Positions 1 through 7,656 of a stretch of 44,567 nt of DNA are shown one piece after another. A program made the translations under genes and the position numbers. Location: the NCBI GenBank assembly GCA_024636495.1, contig JAGXGZ010000069.1, forward strand, positions 1-44,567, written 5' to 3'. Below the pieces are notes generated by a model. The model saw nothing but the letters and a program-made list of their open reading frames with translations. It was not told where the DNA came from and ran no database searches. The DNA comes from Roseobacter sp. GTDB taxonomy: Bacteria; Pseudomonadota; Alphaproteobacteria; Rhodobacterales; Rhodobacteraceae. How positions within the stretch are numbered: position 1 is the stretch's first letter; every line of letters begins with the position of its first letter.

Positions 1-158
1 ACGCTGGATTGAAGGTAGAATGCCAACTTGACGAAGGCATTTACGAGAAGGGCGTTAAAATCTCCAACGCAGAAATGGAGAGCCTCGCTATCGAAGGAAA
101 TGCCTTCCATCCGGAATGGAACTACACCATCAAACCACGACGCCTCGATCAAACGTAG
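1..158 (+). CDS. ISAzo13-like transposase, C-terminal end (runs off left edge)
   Basis: The frame starting at base 3 gives 51 residues to a TAG stop at 156-158. The tail carries FHPEWNYTIKPR, which resembles the conserved end of ISAzo13-type (Rhodopirellula-type) DDE transposases; that family call is from memory of the motif. The catalytic core lies outside the window, so intactness cannot be judged. The stretch is visibly less GC-rich than the genes to its right, which fits a mobile origin. No terminal inverted repeat could be recognised between the stop and the DUF1127-like remnant that begins about 12 bases later. Confidence 0.55.
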   Translation, partial: AGLKVECQLDEGIYEKGVKISNAEMESLAIEGNAFHPEWNYTIKPRRLDQT

Positions 159-169
159 TAATTATTGTT

Positions 170-289
170 GAAGGTCTCCTTAGCCAGTTCCGCGCCCTTA
201 CCCCCGAAGCGCAGAGGGATATCGGGATCACGCAGCGCGATGTGGACAATGCCACCTTAAGCGACTTCCTGAACGCCCCAAGCCGCTAA
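170..289 (+). pseudogene. DUF1127-like small protein, C-terminal remnant
   Basis: One frame reads EGLLSQFRALTPEAQRDIG followed by ITQRDVDNATLSDFLNAPSR and a TAA at 287-289. The pattern of a short basic or neutral stretch, then xxAQRDIGITxxDV, resembles the C-terminal half of DUF1127 (YjiS-like) proteins, small proteins common in Rhodobacterales. There is no plausible start codon and no N-terminal half. The preceding bases are the transposase tail, so I infer that an insertion removed the 5' part. The family assignment rests on a short motif and could be chance. Confidence 0.4.
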
Positions 290-300
290 CCGTCCTGCAG

Positions 301-330
301 TATGCCTGATCCCGTCGGGCATGCTGTTTT
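301..330 (+). terminator. Rho-independent terminator after the DUF1127 remnant
   Basis: ATGCCTGA (302-309) pairs with TCGGGCAT (315-322) through an 8-bp stem containing one G-U pair and a 5-base loop. It is followed by CTGTTTT. It lies between the remnant and the converging MarR gene, so it may serve both directions. The stem is seen directly; function is inferred. Confidence 0.5.
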
Positions 331-347
331 GCTTTCTCAACCGCGTG

Positions 348-830
348 TTAGTTACCGACGAGCTTGGACAGGATTTGGTGCAGGCTGTCACGCTCTGCCC
401 GCGTAATATTGGCGAAAACCCGATCTTCATGCGCAATGATCGCGGCCTTGACCTTGTCATTCAGATGCTGGCCTTTCAGGGTTGCGCGCAGGGCATAGGC
501 GCGCCTGTCGGTCAGTGCGCGTTCGCGGCGGATCAGGTCCAGCCCCTCAAGCTCGTCCACGATCACCACCATGCCCGAGCGTTCAATCGACAAGGCCGCC
601 GCGACATCGCTTTGGTTGATGTCCGGGTTAGCGATGACCACCGATAAGACCGACATGCTGCGCTGGCTTAGGTCGAACCCCAACAGCAACTCACGCAAGT
701 CCCGCTGAATGGTGACCCAGGACCGCTTGATCAGATATCCGGTAAAGCCGGGCAGATTGCTTTTCTTGATCGCCTGCGAAAGGTCGCAATCCGCATCCGT
801 CACGATCAAAGGGTCTGTCTGTCGGGTCAT
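348..830 (-). CDS. MarR family transcriptional regulator
   Basis: The protein is 160 residues from the ATG at 830, the expected MarR length. Longer starts upstream would run through the operator-like palindromes, so I reject them. It reads as a winged helix-turn-helix: residues around INQSDVAAALSIERSGMVV form the HTH, and RRERALTDRRAYALRATLKG gives the wing with its usual DRRA motif. MarR proteins are dimeric repressors released by small phenolic or acyl-type ligands; the ligand here is unknown. It is divergent from a DUF3237 gene across a 134-base gap containing two inverted repeats, the usual layout for a MarR repressor controlling itself and its neighbour. Confidence 0.85.
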   Translation of the reverse strand: MTRQTDPLIVTDADCDLSQAIKKSNLPGFTGYLIKRSWVTIQRDLRELLLGFDLSQRSMSVLSVVIANPDINQSDVAAALSIERSGMVVIVDELEGLDLIRRERALTDRRAYALRATLKGQHLNDKVKAAIIAHEDRVFANITRAERDSLHQILSKLVGN

Positions 831-843
831 CAGGGCCTCGCTT

Positions 844-873
844 TGTTCTGAGATAGAACAGTATGTTGAACAT
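844..873. promoter_or_regulatory. Tandem inverted repeats, probable MarR operator
   Basis: TGTTCT (844-849), five bases, AGAACA (855-860) forms a perfect 6-bp-arm inverted repeat. Three bases later ATGTT-G-AACAT (863-873) forms a second. On the minus strand TTGCAT and CATACT spaced by 16 bases give a possible promoter for the MarR gene, with the first palindrome just downstream of the -10. The palindromes are directly visible; their role as the MarR binding site is inferred from position. Confidence 0.5.
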
Positions 874-964
874 GCGTTTTCATGCAAGCAGAATGCGCAG
901 GCTTGTGCGCGGTGGCCCTGCCATCGCATGATCTGACGCAAGGTTCATTGCCCAAAGGATTACC

Positions 965-1432
965 ATGTCGCTTTTACCGCCCCCTGCCCTGCGCCACATT
1001 ACCGACCTGACCGTGACGCTGGACCCGATCCGCCACATGAATCACGGGCGCGCGGGTGTCAGGCGCATCATCCCCATTGTGGGCGGTACGGCGCAGGGGC
1101 CGATGATCAACGGCAAAATCCTGAATGTGGGAGCCGATTGGCAGACGCAATTTGCCAGCGGATTGACCGAACTTGATACGCGCTATGCCATCGAAACCGA
1201 TGATGGTGCCACTATCGAGATCAAGAATTACGGCTACCGCCATGGCCCTGCCGAGGTTTTGGATGCGCTGGTGCGCGGCGAAGAAGTACCCCCCGACGCC
1301 TATTACATGCGCACCCATGCACGGCTGGAATCCGGCGATGACCGCTATGCCTGGGTGAACCACACCCTTTTCGTGGGCCACGGTGCGCGGATGAACGGGC
1401 TGGTACAAATGTCTTTGTTTGCGATTGACTGA
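965..1432 (+). CDS. DUF3237 domain-containing protein
   Basis: 155 residues, with AAAGGA upstream of the ATG at 965. The sequence matches DUF3237 in length and style: an N-terminal beta-rich segment with GxxRxIIPIxGGxxxGP, a central LDTRYAIETDDGATI and a C-terminal end with VNHTLFVGHG. The biochemical function of this small beta-barrel family is not established. It is divergent from the MarR regulator, so it is probably its target. It is separated by 319 bases from the acyl-CoA synthetase operon and need not be part of it. No signal peptide or membrane segment is seen. Confidence 0.75.
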   Translation: MSLLPPPALRHITDLTVTLDPIRHMNHGRAGVRRIIPIVGGTAQGPMINGKILNVGADWQTQFASGLTELDTRYAIETDDGATIEIKNYGYRHGPAEVLDALVRGEEVPPDAYYMRTHARLESGDDRYAWVNHTLFVGHGARMNGLVQMSLFAID

Positions 1433-1596
1433 TCCTGCGGGCTGCCTTTGCGGATCGTGAATTTGTACGGCGTCCTAAAGAAGGGCTTTCTTTTCGGGAA
1501 CAGGCATGTTCAATTTTCGCTTGTGCCACGCAGGTTGGAGCGGATGAGCGGGAAGTCCGCCGCTGATCCTGTCAATTGTCAGTTTGCGGAACATCA

Positions 1597-1611
1597 TTCC
1601 GTTATGCGGTA
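1597..1611. promoter_or_regulatory. Palindrome, probable IclR-type operator, site 1
   Basis: TTCCGTTATGCGGTA matches the perfect palindrome TTCCGCTATGCGGAA at 20012-20026 in 13 of 15 bases. It abuts the -35 box of the promoter proposed for operon A, a typical place for an activating IclR-family protein. Similarity and position are seen; binding by the IclR protein encoded at 20.1-20.9 kb is inferred. Confidence 0.5.
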
Positions 1612-1640
1612 TTGGCAGGCCCGAATTTAATGCTTAGGCT
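1612..1640 (+). promoter_or_regulatory. Sigma-70-like promoter of operon A
   Basis: TTGGCA (1612-1617) and TAGGCT (1635-1640) are separated by exactly 17 bases, immediately downstream of the palindrome at 1597-1611. The -10 box is imperfect, consistent with a promoter that needs an activator. Confidence 0.4.
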
Positions 1641-1707
1641 ACGCAAATCAGAGTCGCGAACATTCGTGGAGGAGCGTTCGCATCGGCTTGTTTAGGGAGG
1701 GGGTCAT

Positions 1708-1755
1708 ATGGCCGCGAAATCGGAAGAATTGCCAATGTCGGGTGACCGTTCATGA
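1708..1755 (+). CDS. 15-codon leader ORF coupled to the acyl-CoA synthetase
   Basis: The strongest ribosome-binding sequence of the region (AGGGAGGGGG, 1694-1703) sits before the ATG at 1708, not before the synthetase start. That ATG opens a 15-residue frame, MAAKSEELPMSGDRS. Its TGA (1753-1755) overlaps the synthetase ATG (1752-1754) as ATGA. The synthetase itself has only a weak GGGTGA upstream, so its translation probably depends on re-initiation after this leader. The alternative is a one-base error or frameshift making this the true N-terminus of the synthetase. It does not look like an amino-acid attenuator peptide. Confidence 0.4.
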   Translation: MAAKSEELPMSGDRS

Positions 1756-3443
1756 CGGCCATGACCATGGAAGAGGCAATCCGCCACACCGTCCTGACCA
1801 ACCCCACCTTCGAGGTGGTCGAGGCAGAGGTGCGCGGTGTCACGTTTCGCACCTTCAAGAATATCCCCGGCACGGTTGCCGCCATGATGTTGGCCAGCCG
1901 CGAACAGCACGAGGGCGGGGCCGCCGAATTTCTGGTCTACCGCAACGAACGCTGGACCTATGATGAATTTTGCGCGCAGGTGCACCGCCTGTCCCACGCC
2001 CTGCGCGACACGCTTGGCATCCAGAAGGGCGACCGTGTCGGTATCGCGATGCGCAACTATCCCGAACTGCTGATGCTGACGCTTGCCATTGCCTCTGCCG
2101 GTGCGGTTGTTGTTTTCGTGAACGCGTGGTGGACCACAGAAGAACTGGACTATGCGCTGCAAGACAGTGGTGCCAGAACGATCTTTGCCGATGGCCCGCG
2201 GCTGGAACGGATGCTGCCGCTGCAAGACGCACTTGGCTTGCGTCTGGTCGGTGTGCGGGACGGCGAAGGGATGACCGATCTGTCCTTTGGCCCGCTGGTC
2301 GCTGACATGCCAGACACCCCGATCGAGGGGGTCATGCTGGACACGGATGATGATTTCGCCGTGATGTATTCGTCGGGCAGCACGGGCAAGCCCAAGGGCG
2401 TCGTGCAGACCCACCGCAGTGCCGTCAGCGCCGTGTTCAGCTGGCTGATCCAAGCCGTCGCGGCCCCTTTGGTCAAGCCTGCGAAACCCGGTGATCCTGC
2501 GCCACCGCGCCCCTCCGGCCTGATCGTGACACCGCTGTTTCACGTCACTGCTACCCATCCGCTGTTCCTGCTCAGCCTGCCTGCGGGGGCGAAAATCTCG
2601 CTGCTGCATAAATGGGATGCCGAGGAAGCCGTGCGGGTGATCAACGCCGAAAAGGTCACGCGGTTTCTGGGCGTGCCGACGCAATCCGCCGACCTGCTTG
2701 AGGCTGTCCGGCGCATGGGCGAAACCTTGCCCTCGCTCACGTGGTTGGGCGCGGGTGGCGCGAAACGCCCCGCTGCTCAGGTCGCGCAGTTGCAAAACCA
2801 GTTCCCCACCGCCGAAATCGCAACGGGCTGGGGCATGACGGAAACCAACGCGCTTGGCATCGGGTTGGTCGGCGAGGAATATAACAAGCGCCCCGGTGTC
2901 GCGGGCAAGCTACACCCGCCGTTGCAGGAAGTGCGGTTTCTGGATGATCACGGCAACGACGTGCCCGTCGGGCAATTAGGTGAAATCACCGTCAAAAGCC
3001 CCGCGAATATGCGCTGCTACCTTAACAAACCCGAAGCGACCGCCGAGGCGATGCAAGATGGCTGGTTGCGCACAGGTGACTTGGGGGTGATCGACGTCGA
3101 GGGGTATATCACTATTCTGGACCGCAAGAAGAATATCATCATCAGGGGCGGTGAAAACATCGCCTGTCTGGATGTCGAAGGAGCGCTGCACACTCACCCC
3201 GATGTGGTTGAGGCCTGCGCCTTTTCCGTGCCTGACGAACGGCTGGGCGAAGTCGTTGGTGCGGCGGTCCAGATGCGTGATGGCAAGACAATCACAGTCG
3301 CGGAAATGGCCGCTCATCTAAATGGGCACCTCGCGAAATTCAAAATACCGCAACAATTGTGGTGCCAGGACGTGCCCTTGACCCGCGGTGCCACAGACAA
3401 GATTGACCGCCGCGCGATCCGCGCCGCGTGTCTGGAACTTTAG
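1752..3443 (+). CDS. AMP-forming acyl-CoA synthetase (class I adenylate-forming)
   Basis: 563 residues. It activates a carboxylic acid with ATP and CoA through an acyl-adenylate and is the likely entry step of the island. Visible motifs: the AMP-binding P-loop YSSGSTGKPKG at residues 206-216, WGMTETNALG in the middle, the hinge motif GWLRTGDLG, DRKKNIIIRGGENI, and the C-terminal catalytic lysine region TRGATDKIDRRAIR. The N-terminal half, with VNAWWTTEELDYAL, resembles the medium-chain or substituted-acid branch of the family, not acetyl-CoA synthetase. It is first in operon A, followed 30 bases later by the hydroxyacyl-CoA dehydrogenase. By position it would be the counterpart of LvaE in levulinate degradation; the substrate cannot be read from sequence. 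Confidence 0.9.
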   Translation: MTAMTMEEAIRHTVLTNPTFEVVEAEVRGVTFRTFKNIPGTVAAMMLASREQHEGGAAEFLVYRNERWTYDEFCAQVHRLSHALRDTLGIQKGDRVGIAMRNYPELLMLTLAIASAGAVVVFVNAWWTTEELDYALQDSGARTIFADGPRLERMLPLQDALGLRLVGVRDGEGMTDLSFGPLVADMPDTPIEGVMLDTDDDFAVMYSSGSTGKPKGVVQTHRSAVSAVFSWLIQAVAAPLVKPAKPGDPAPPRPSGLIVTPLFHVTATHPLFLLSLPAGAKISLLHKWDAEEAVRVINAEKVTRFLGVPTQSADLLEAVRRMGETLPSLTWLGAGGAKRPAAQVAQLQNQFPTAEIATGWGMTETNALGIGLVGEEYNKRPGVAGKLHPPLQEVRFLDDHGNDVPVGQLGEITVKSPANMRCYLNKPEATAEAMQDGWLRTGDLGVIDVEGYITILDRKKNIIIRGGENIACLDVEGALHTHPDVVEACAFSVPDERLGEVVGAAVQMRDGKTITVAEMAAHLNGHLAKFKIPQQLWCQDVPLTRGATDKIDRRAIRAACLEL

Positions 3444-3473
3444 GCCGCTTGGCCTGACACGAAAGGAAGACAG

Positions 3474-4766
3474 ATGAACCACCCCTCAGACGAAGAAATC
3501 GGTGCCTATATCGGCGCTGCCGGTAAAGCCGCATGGACCGTCCCCGACCTGCCCGAAGATACGCCTTTGCGCGAGATCAAATCCGTCGGCATTATCGGTG
3601 CGGGCACCATGGGCGGCGGTATTGCGATGAACTTTGCCACCGCTGGCATCCCCGTGACAATCGTTGAAACCACGCAGGAAGCGCTGGATCGCGGCCTGAA
3701 AGTCGTGCGCGGTAACTATCAGCGCAGCGCCGACAAGGGCCGTTTTCCGCAGGAAGAAGTCGAGGCCCGGATGGACCGCTTTGATGGTCAGCTTGAACTG
3801 TCGGCACTTGCCGAGTGCGATCTGGTGATCGAGGCCGTGTTCGAGAACATGGAGCTGAAGCGCAAGATTTTCACCGAACTCGACCGCGTGATGAAGAAGG
3901 GCGCGATCCTTGCGACGAACACCTCGGCGCTGGATATCAACGAGATTGCAGCGATGACACGGCGCCCCGAAGACGTGATCGGGCTGCACTTCTTTTCGCC
4001 CGCCAACGTGATGAAGCTGCTTGAAATCGTGCGCGCCGCGCATACGGCAGATGACGTTGTTGCAACCTCGATGGACCTTGCGCAGAAGATCAACAAGATT
4101 GCCGCATTGGTCGGTGTCTGCCCCGGTTTCGTCGGCAACCGCATTCTGTTTGCGCGCCAGAAACAGGCGAATAAACTGCTGGCGCAGGGCCTGATGCCTT
4201 GGGATATGGACGCCGCTTTGAACACCTTTGGCTTCAAGATGGGACCGTTCCAGATGTCCGATCTGGCGGGTCTTGATATCGGCTGGTCCAAGGGGGCAAC
4301 TACGGAAAACCCCATCCGCGACATGCTGTGTGAAATGGACCGTCGCGGGCAAAAGACCAAAGCCGGTTTCTATGACTATGACGAAAGCCGCAACGCCATC
4401 CCGTCGGACGTGACCGCTGGCATCATCAAGAACGTTACCGGAGCAGAGCCAAAGGAAATGTCGCAAGACGAGATCATCGAGATTTGCATCTATCCGATGA
4501 TCAACGAAGCGGTGAAAATTCTGGAAGAAAACAAGGCACAGCGCCCGTCGGACATCGATGTGGTCTGGCTGAACGGTTATGGCTGGCCCGCCGACAAGGG
4601 CGGCCCGATGTTCTATGGCGACATGGTCGGCGCGCAGGCTGTGCTGGATGTGATGGAACGTCTGGGCGAACATGACCCCGAATTCGCGCCCGCCGATCTG
4701 CTGCGCGATCTCGCAGCGCGCGGCGGCAAGTTTACCGAGATTGATACCGGAGGGCTGAAGGTATGA
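3474..4766 (+). CDS. 3-hydroxyacyl-CoA dehydrogenase
   Basis: 430 residues, with AAGGAAG before the ATG. NAD-dependent oxidation of L-3-hydroxyacyl-CoA to 3-ketoacyl-CoA. The Rossmann dinucleotide loop [10 protein letters not shown] lies at residues 42-51. The catalytic His is H172 in [17 protein letters not shown], paired with E184, and N149 lies in TNTSALD. Two C-terminal helical domains follow, with GFVGNRI in the first and [15 protein letters not shown] in the second, as in the C-terminal half of FadB-type proteins but without the fused hydratase. The hydratase is instead a separate gene overlapping it by 4 bases (ATGA). About 35 extra N-terminal residues precede the Rossmann fold. Function is confident, chain specificity is not. 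Confidence 0.93.
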   Translation: MNHPSDEEIGAYIGAAGKAAWTVPDLPEDTPLREIKSVGIIGAGTMGGGIAMNFATAGIPVTIVETTQEALDRGLKVVRGNYQRSADKGRFPQEEVEARMDRFDGQLELSALAECDLVIEAVFENMELKRKIFTELDRVMKKGAILATNTSALDINEIAAMTRRPEDVIGLHFFSPANVMKLLEIVRAAHTADDVVATSMDLAQKINKIAALVGVCPGFVGNRILFARQKQANKLLAQGLMPWDMDAALNTFGFKMGPFQMSDLAGLDIGWSKGATTENPIRDMLCEMDRRGQKTKAGFYDYDESRNAIPSDVTAGIIKNVTGAEPKEMSQDEIIEICIYPMINEAVKILEENKAQRPSDIDVVWLNGYGWPADKGGPMFYGDMVGAQAVLDVMERLGEHDPEFAPADLLRDLAARGGKFTEIDTGGLKV

Positions 4767-5542
4767 GCTACGAATATATCACCACCGAAAAGCAGGGGCA
4801 TATCCTGATCGTCACCATGAATCGGCCCGAGGTCTACAATGCCGTAAACGCCGACATGCATCAGGAAATGAGCGATTGTTGGGACGCCTTTGCCGCTGAT
4901 CAGGACCTGTGGGTCGCCGTGCTGACAGGTGCTGGCGACAAGGCGTTTTCCGCTGGGAACGACTTGAAAGCGACGGCTTCAGGTGGATCGAAAAAGACGC
5001 TGGCACCAACGGGGTTCGCCGGACTGTCCTCGCGCTTTGATTTGGAAAAGCCGATTATCGCGGCGGTGAACGGCTTTGCCATGGGCGGCGGGTTCGAGAC
5101 GGCGCTGTCTTGCGACATCATCCTAGCCTCCGAGAATGCGAAATTCGCGCTGCCCGAAGTCAAGGTCGGCTTCTTCGCCTCTGCCTCGGGTGTGCAGCGC
5201 CTGTCGCGCTATATCGGGCGTCTGGCCGCGCAGGAACTGATGCTGACGGGCCGCACGATTGATGCCCATGAGGCGCTGAAACTGGGCTGCTGCAACGAGG
5301 TGTTGCCCGCCGACAAGCTGATGCCACGGGCGATGGAACTGGCGGAACAGCTTTGCTCTGTTTCGCCTTCGTCGGTCAAGGCGACCAAGCGCATCCTCAA
5401 CAGCATGGCCGTCGCCGATGGTCTGCCCGAAAGCCTTGACTACAGCCGTGTCGTGCAAGGCGATCTGGCGCAGACGGAAGACTTCAAGGAAGGCGTGCAA
5501 GCCTTCGTCGAGAAACGCAAACCCAAATGGGTCAACAAATAA
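4763..5542 (+). CDS. Enoyl-CoA hydratase/isomerase (crotonase)
   Basis: 259 residues. It hydrates 2-enoyl-CoA to 3-hydroxyacyl-CoA. The oxyanion-hole segments are AFSAGNDLKA (61-70) and NGFAMGGGFE (103-112). Both acid residues expected for a hydratase are present: E112 in GGGFE and E132 in LPEVKVGF. The start overlaps the dehydrogenase stop as ATGA, indicating translational coupling. With the preceding gene it forms a two-polypeptide version of the FadB reaction pair. A related crotonase activity such as isomerase cannot be excluded, but retention of both glutamates favours hydration. Confidence 0.92.
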   Translation: MSYEYITTEKQGHILIVTMNRPEVYNAVNADMHQEMSDCWDAFAADQDLWVAVLTGAGDKAFSAGNDLKATASGGSKKTLAPTGFAGLSSRFDLEKPIIAAVNGFAMGGGFETALSCDIILASENAKFALPEVKVGFFASASGVQRLSRYIGRLAAQELMLTGRTIDAHEALKLGCCNEVLPADKLMPRAMELAEQLCSVSPSSVKATKRILNSMAVADGLPESLDYSRVVQGDLAQTEDFKEGVQAFVEKRKPKWVNK

Positions 5543-5569
5543 TCGAAGATAACTGCCAGGAGGCAACGC

Positions 5570-6883
5570 ATGTCACATAACGAAGCAATGGCCGGAATGA
5601 ACAATCTTGAGATGTCGGAGAAAGCCAAGCCGCTTTTGGCTGCCGTCATCAAACACATCCGCGAAAACGTCGATCCGATCACCGATGAATATTACCGACT
5701 TGGCGAAGGCCGCGCCGACCGTTGGTCGCACGCACCGGGCCAGCTTGAACTGCTGGAAACTGCGAAAAAGAAAGCGCGCGAGAGCGGCTTGTGGAACTTC
5801 TTTTTGCCCAACGCCGAAACCGGCGAAGGCCTGTCGAACCTCGATTACGCGTATATCGCGGCTGAACTGGGCAAAAGCCCGCTGGCGTCTGAATCGCTGA
5901 ACTGCTCTGCGCCCGACACTGGCAACATGGAAGTGCTTGAACGGATCGGTACGCAGGAGCAGAAAGATACATGGCTGAAGCCTTTGCTTGCCGGTGAAAT
6001 CCGGTCTGCCTTTGCGATGACCGAACCCGATATGGCGTCGTCGGATGCCAAGAATATCTCGACCTCGGCAGTGCTTGAAAACGGCGAATGGGTCATCAAC
6101 GGCGAGAAGTATTATATTTCTGGTGCCGGCGATCCACGTTGCAAGATCATGATCACGATGGTGAAAACATCGCCAGACGCAGAGGCTTTCCGCCAGCAAA
6201 GCCAAATCCTTGTGCCCATCGACACCCCCGGTGTTGAAATCATAGGCCCGATGCACGTTTTCGGCCACGACGATGCACCACACGGACATATGCACATCAA
6301 ATTCACCAATGTTCGCGTGCCTGAATCCAACATCCTATGGGGTGAAGGGCGTGGCTTTGAAATCAGCCAAGTGCGTCTTGGACCAGGTCGTATCCACCAC
6401 TGCATGCGCTCTATCGGGGCGGCGGAAAAGGCGTTGGATCTGATGATCGAACGTGGTCTGTCACGCGAGGCGTTTGGCAAGAAGATCATTGATCTGGGCA
6501 AGAACATGGAAACGATTTCCCGCGCCAAGATCGAGATCGAAGCGATGCGTTTGATGGTTCTGAAAGCCGCCAAGGCGATGGACGTTCTGGGCAACAAGGA
6601 AGCGCGCATCTGGGTCAGCATGATCAAGGCGATGGTGCCAGAAAAAGTCTGCAACATCATCGACCAAGCGATGCAGGTGCATGGCGCGACGGGTATTTCG
6701 CAGTGGTCGCCGCTGTCGAACATGTACACCTCGCAGCGCACCCTGCGCTATGCGGATGGCCCCGATGAAGTGCACCACCACGTCATCGCCCGTGCCGAGG
6801 TCAAGGATTACAAGGAATCCAACCTGCGCACATCGCGTGCCCGTGAAGAAATCGCAACAGGCCGGACGCGAGGGGGCGTATGA
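5570..6883 (+). CDS. ACAD10/11-type acyl-CoA dehydrogenase (LvaC-like)
   Basis: 437 residues, with AGGAGG nine bases before the ATG. FAD-dependent acyl-CoA dehydrogenase fold: N-terminal helical domain, central beta domain around FAMTEPDMASSDAKNI, C-terminal helical domain. The C-terminal signature YADGPDEVHHHVIA (from residue 394) is the form seen in the ACAD10/ACAD11 branch, where an Asp region replaces the usual YEGT catalytic Glu. Helix G reads LGPGRIHHCMR, without the ER of isovaleryl-CoA dehydrogenases. In that branch the substrate is a 4-phosphoacyl-CoA made by an APH-like kinase; in bacteria the pair is LvaA/LvaC of levulinate degradation. A matching kinase lies at 20885-21916. Family placement is from motif recognition; activity is inferred. 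Confidence 0.85.
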   Translation: MSHNEAMAGMNNLEMSEKAKPLLAAVIKHIRENVDPITDEYYRLGEGRADRWSHAPGQLELLETAKKKARESGLWNFFLPNAETGEGLSNLDYAYIAAELGKSPLASESLNCSAPDTGNMEVLERIGTQEQKDTWLKPLLAGEIRSAFAMTEPDMASSDAKNISTSAVLENGEWVINGEKYYISGAGDPRCKIMITMVKTSPDAEAFRQQSQILVPIDTPGVEIIGPMHVFGHDDAPHGHMHIKFTNVRVPESNILWGEGRGFEISQVRLGPGRIHHCMRSIGAAEKALDLMIERGLSREAFGKKIIDLGKNMETISRAKIEIEAMRLMVLKAAKAMDVLGNKEARIWVSMIKAMVPEKVCNIIDQAMQVHGATGISQWSPLSNMYTSQRTLRYADGPDEVHHHVIARAEVKDYKESNLRTSRAREEIATGRTRGGV

Positions 6884-7647
6884 CCCTTTTTGACTTAACC
6901 GGAAAGGTGGCGCTTTTAACCGGCGCCTCCAAAGGGATGGGGCTGGCGATGGCGTCAGCCCTTGCGGAACATGGCGCGACTGTTGTCATCTCGGCCCGCA
7001 AGCAAGAGCAGCTTGATATTGCGGCAGCCGAGATCAACGCGCTTGGCAAAGGCAAGGCGTACGCCGTCGCGTGCAATGTGGGCTACAAGGAGCAGCTGCA
7101 AGCGCTGGTCGATGAAACCCACAAAGTTGCGGGCAAGATCGACATCGTGATCGGCAACGCGGGGGTGAACCCCTATTATGGGCCGACCTCGGAAATTCCT
7201 GATGATGCCTATCAGAAAACCATGAATGCCAACGTGCAGTCAAACCTGTGGCTGGCGCAAATGGTGGCCCCTGACATGATCGAAAAAGGGTCTGGCTCGA
7301 TGGCGTTCACGTCCTCTATCGGGGCGTTCAAACCGTCGGTCATGCTGGGCACCTATGGCATGTCGAAACTGGCGCTGATCGGGCTGGTCCGTAACCTCGC
7401 GGCTGAATTTGGCCCCAAGGGCATCCGGTTCAATGCGATCTGCCCCGGCTTGGTGCGCACGGAATTTGCCCGCGAGCTTTGGGATAATCCCGAAGTCGAG
7501 AAACGCATCAAAAACGAGATCCCCCTGCGCCGCCTTGGCGAGCCAGAGGATTTCGCGGGGCTGGCGGTTTTCCTTGCCTCCGATGCCAGCCGCTACATGA
7601 CGGGTCAGGCGCTGACCGTGTGTGGCGGATCGAACATGTGGACCTGA
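6880..7647 (+). CDS. SDR family oxidoreductase (operon A, first)
   Basis: 255 residues. Classical short-chain dehydrogenase/reductase: nucleotide loop TGASKGMGLA near the N-terminus, NAGVNP, catalytic Ser in SSIGAFKPSVMLG, then YGMSK with the Tyr and Lys, and a C-terminal substrate loop with CPGLVRTEFA. It acts as an NAD(P)-dependent alcohol or ketone oxidoreductase. The start overlaps the dehydrogenase stop as ATGA. In a 4-oxo/4-hydroxyacyl-CoA pathway an SDR is needed to interconvert the 4-keto and 4-hydroxy groups (LvaD role), and this is one of four SDRs in the island that could do so. The exact substrate is unknown. Confidence 0.88.
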   Translation: MTLFDLTGKVALLTGASKGMGLAMASALAEHGATVVISARKQEQLDIAAAEINALGKGKAYAVACNVGYKEQLQALVDETHKVAGKIDIVIGNAGVNPYYGPTSEIPDDAYQKTMNANVQSNLWLAQMVAPDMIEKGSGSMAFTSSIGAFKPSVMLGTYGMSKLALIGLVRNLAAEFGPKGIRFNAICPGLVRTEFARELWDNPEVEKRIKNEIPLRRLGEPEDFAGLAVFLASDASRYMTGQALTVCGGSNMWT

Positions 7648-7656
7648 GGGGCTGAT

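Larger units (their letters stand above)
1433..1751. other. Intergenic region upstream of catabolic operon A
   Basis: This 319-base gap holds, in order, a weak A/T hairpin followed by T residues (AAAGAA 1477-1482 with TTCTTT 1488-1493) that could end the DUF3237 transcript, an IclR-type palindrome at 1597-1611, a promoter-like pair directly after it, a purine-rich Shine-Dalgarno sequence at about 1694-1703, and a 15-codon leader ORF. No other gene is supported. Confidence 0.6.
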
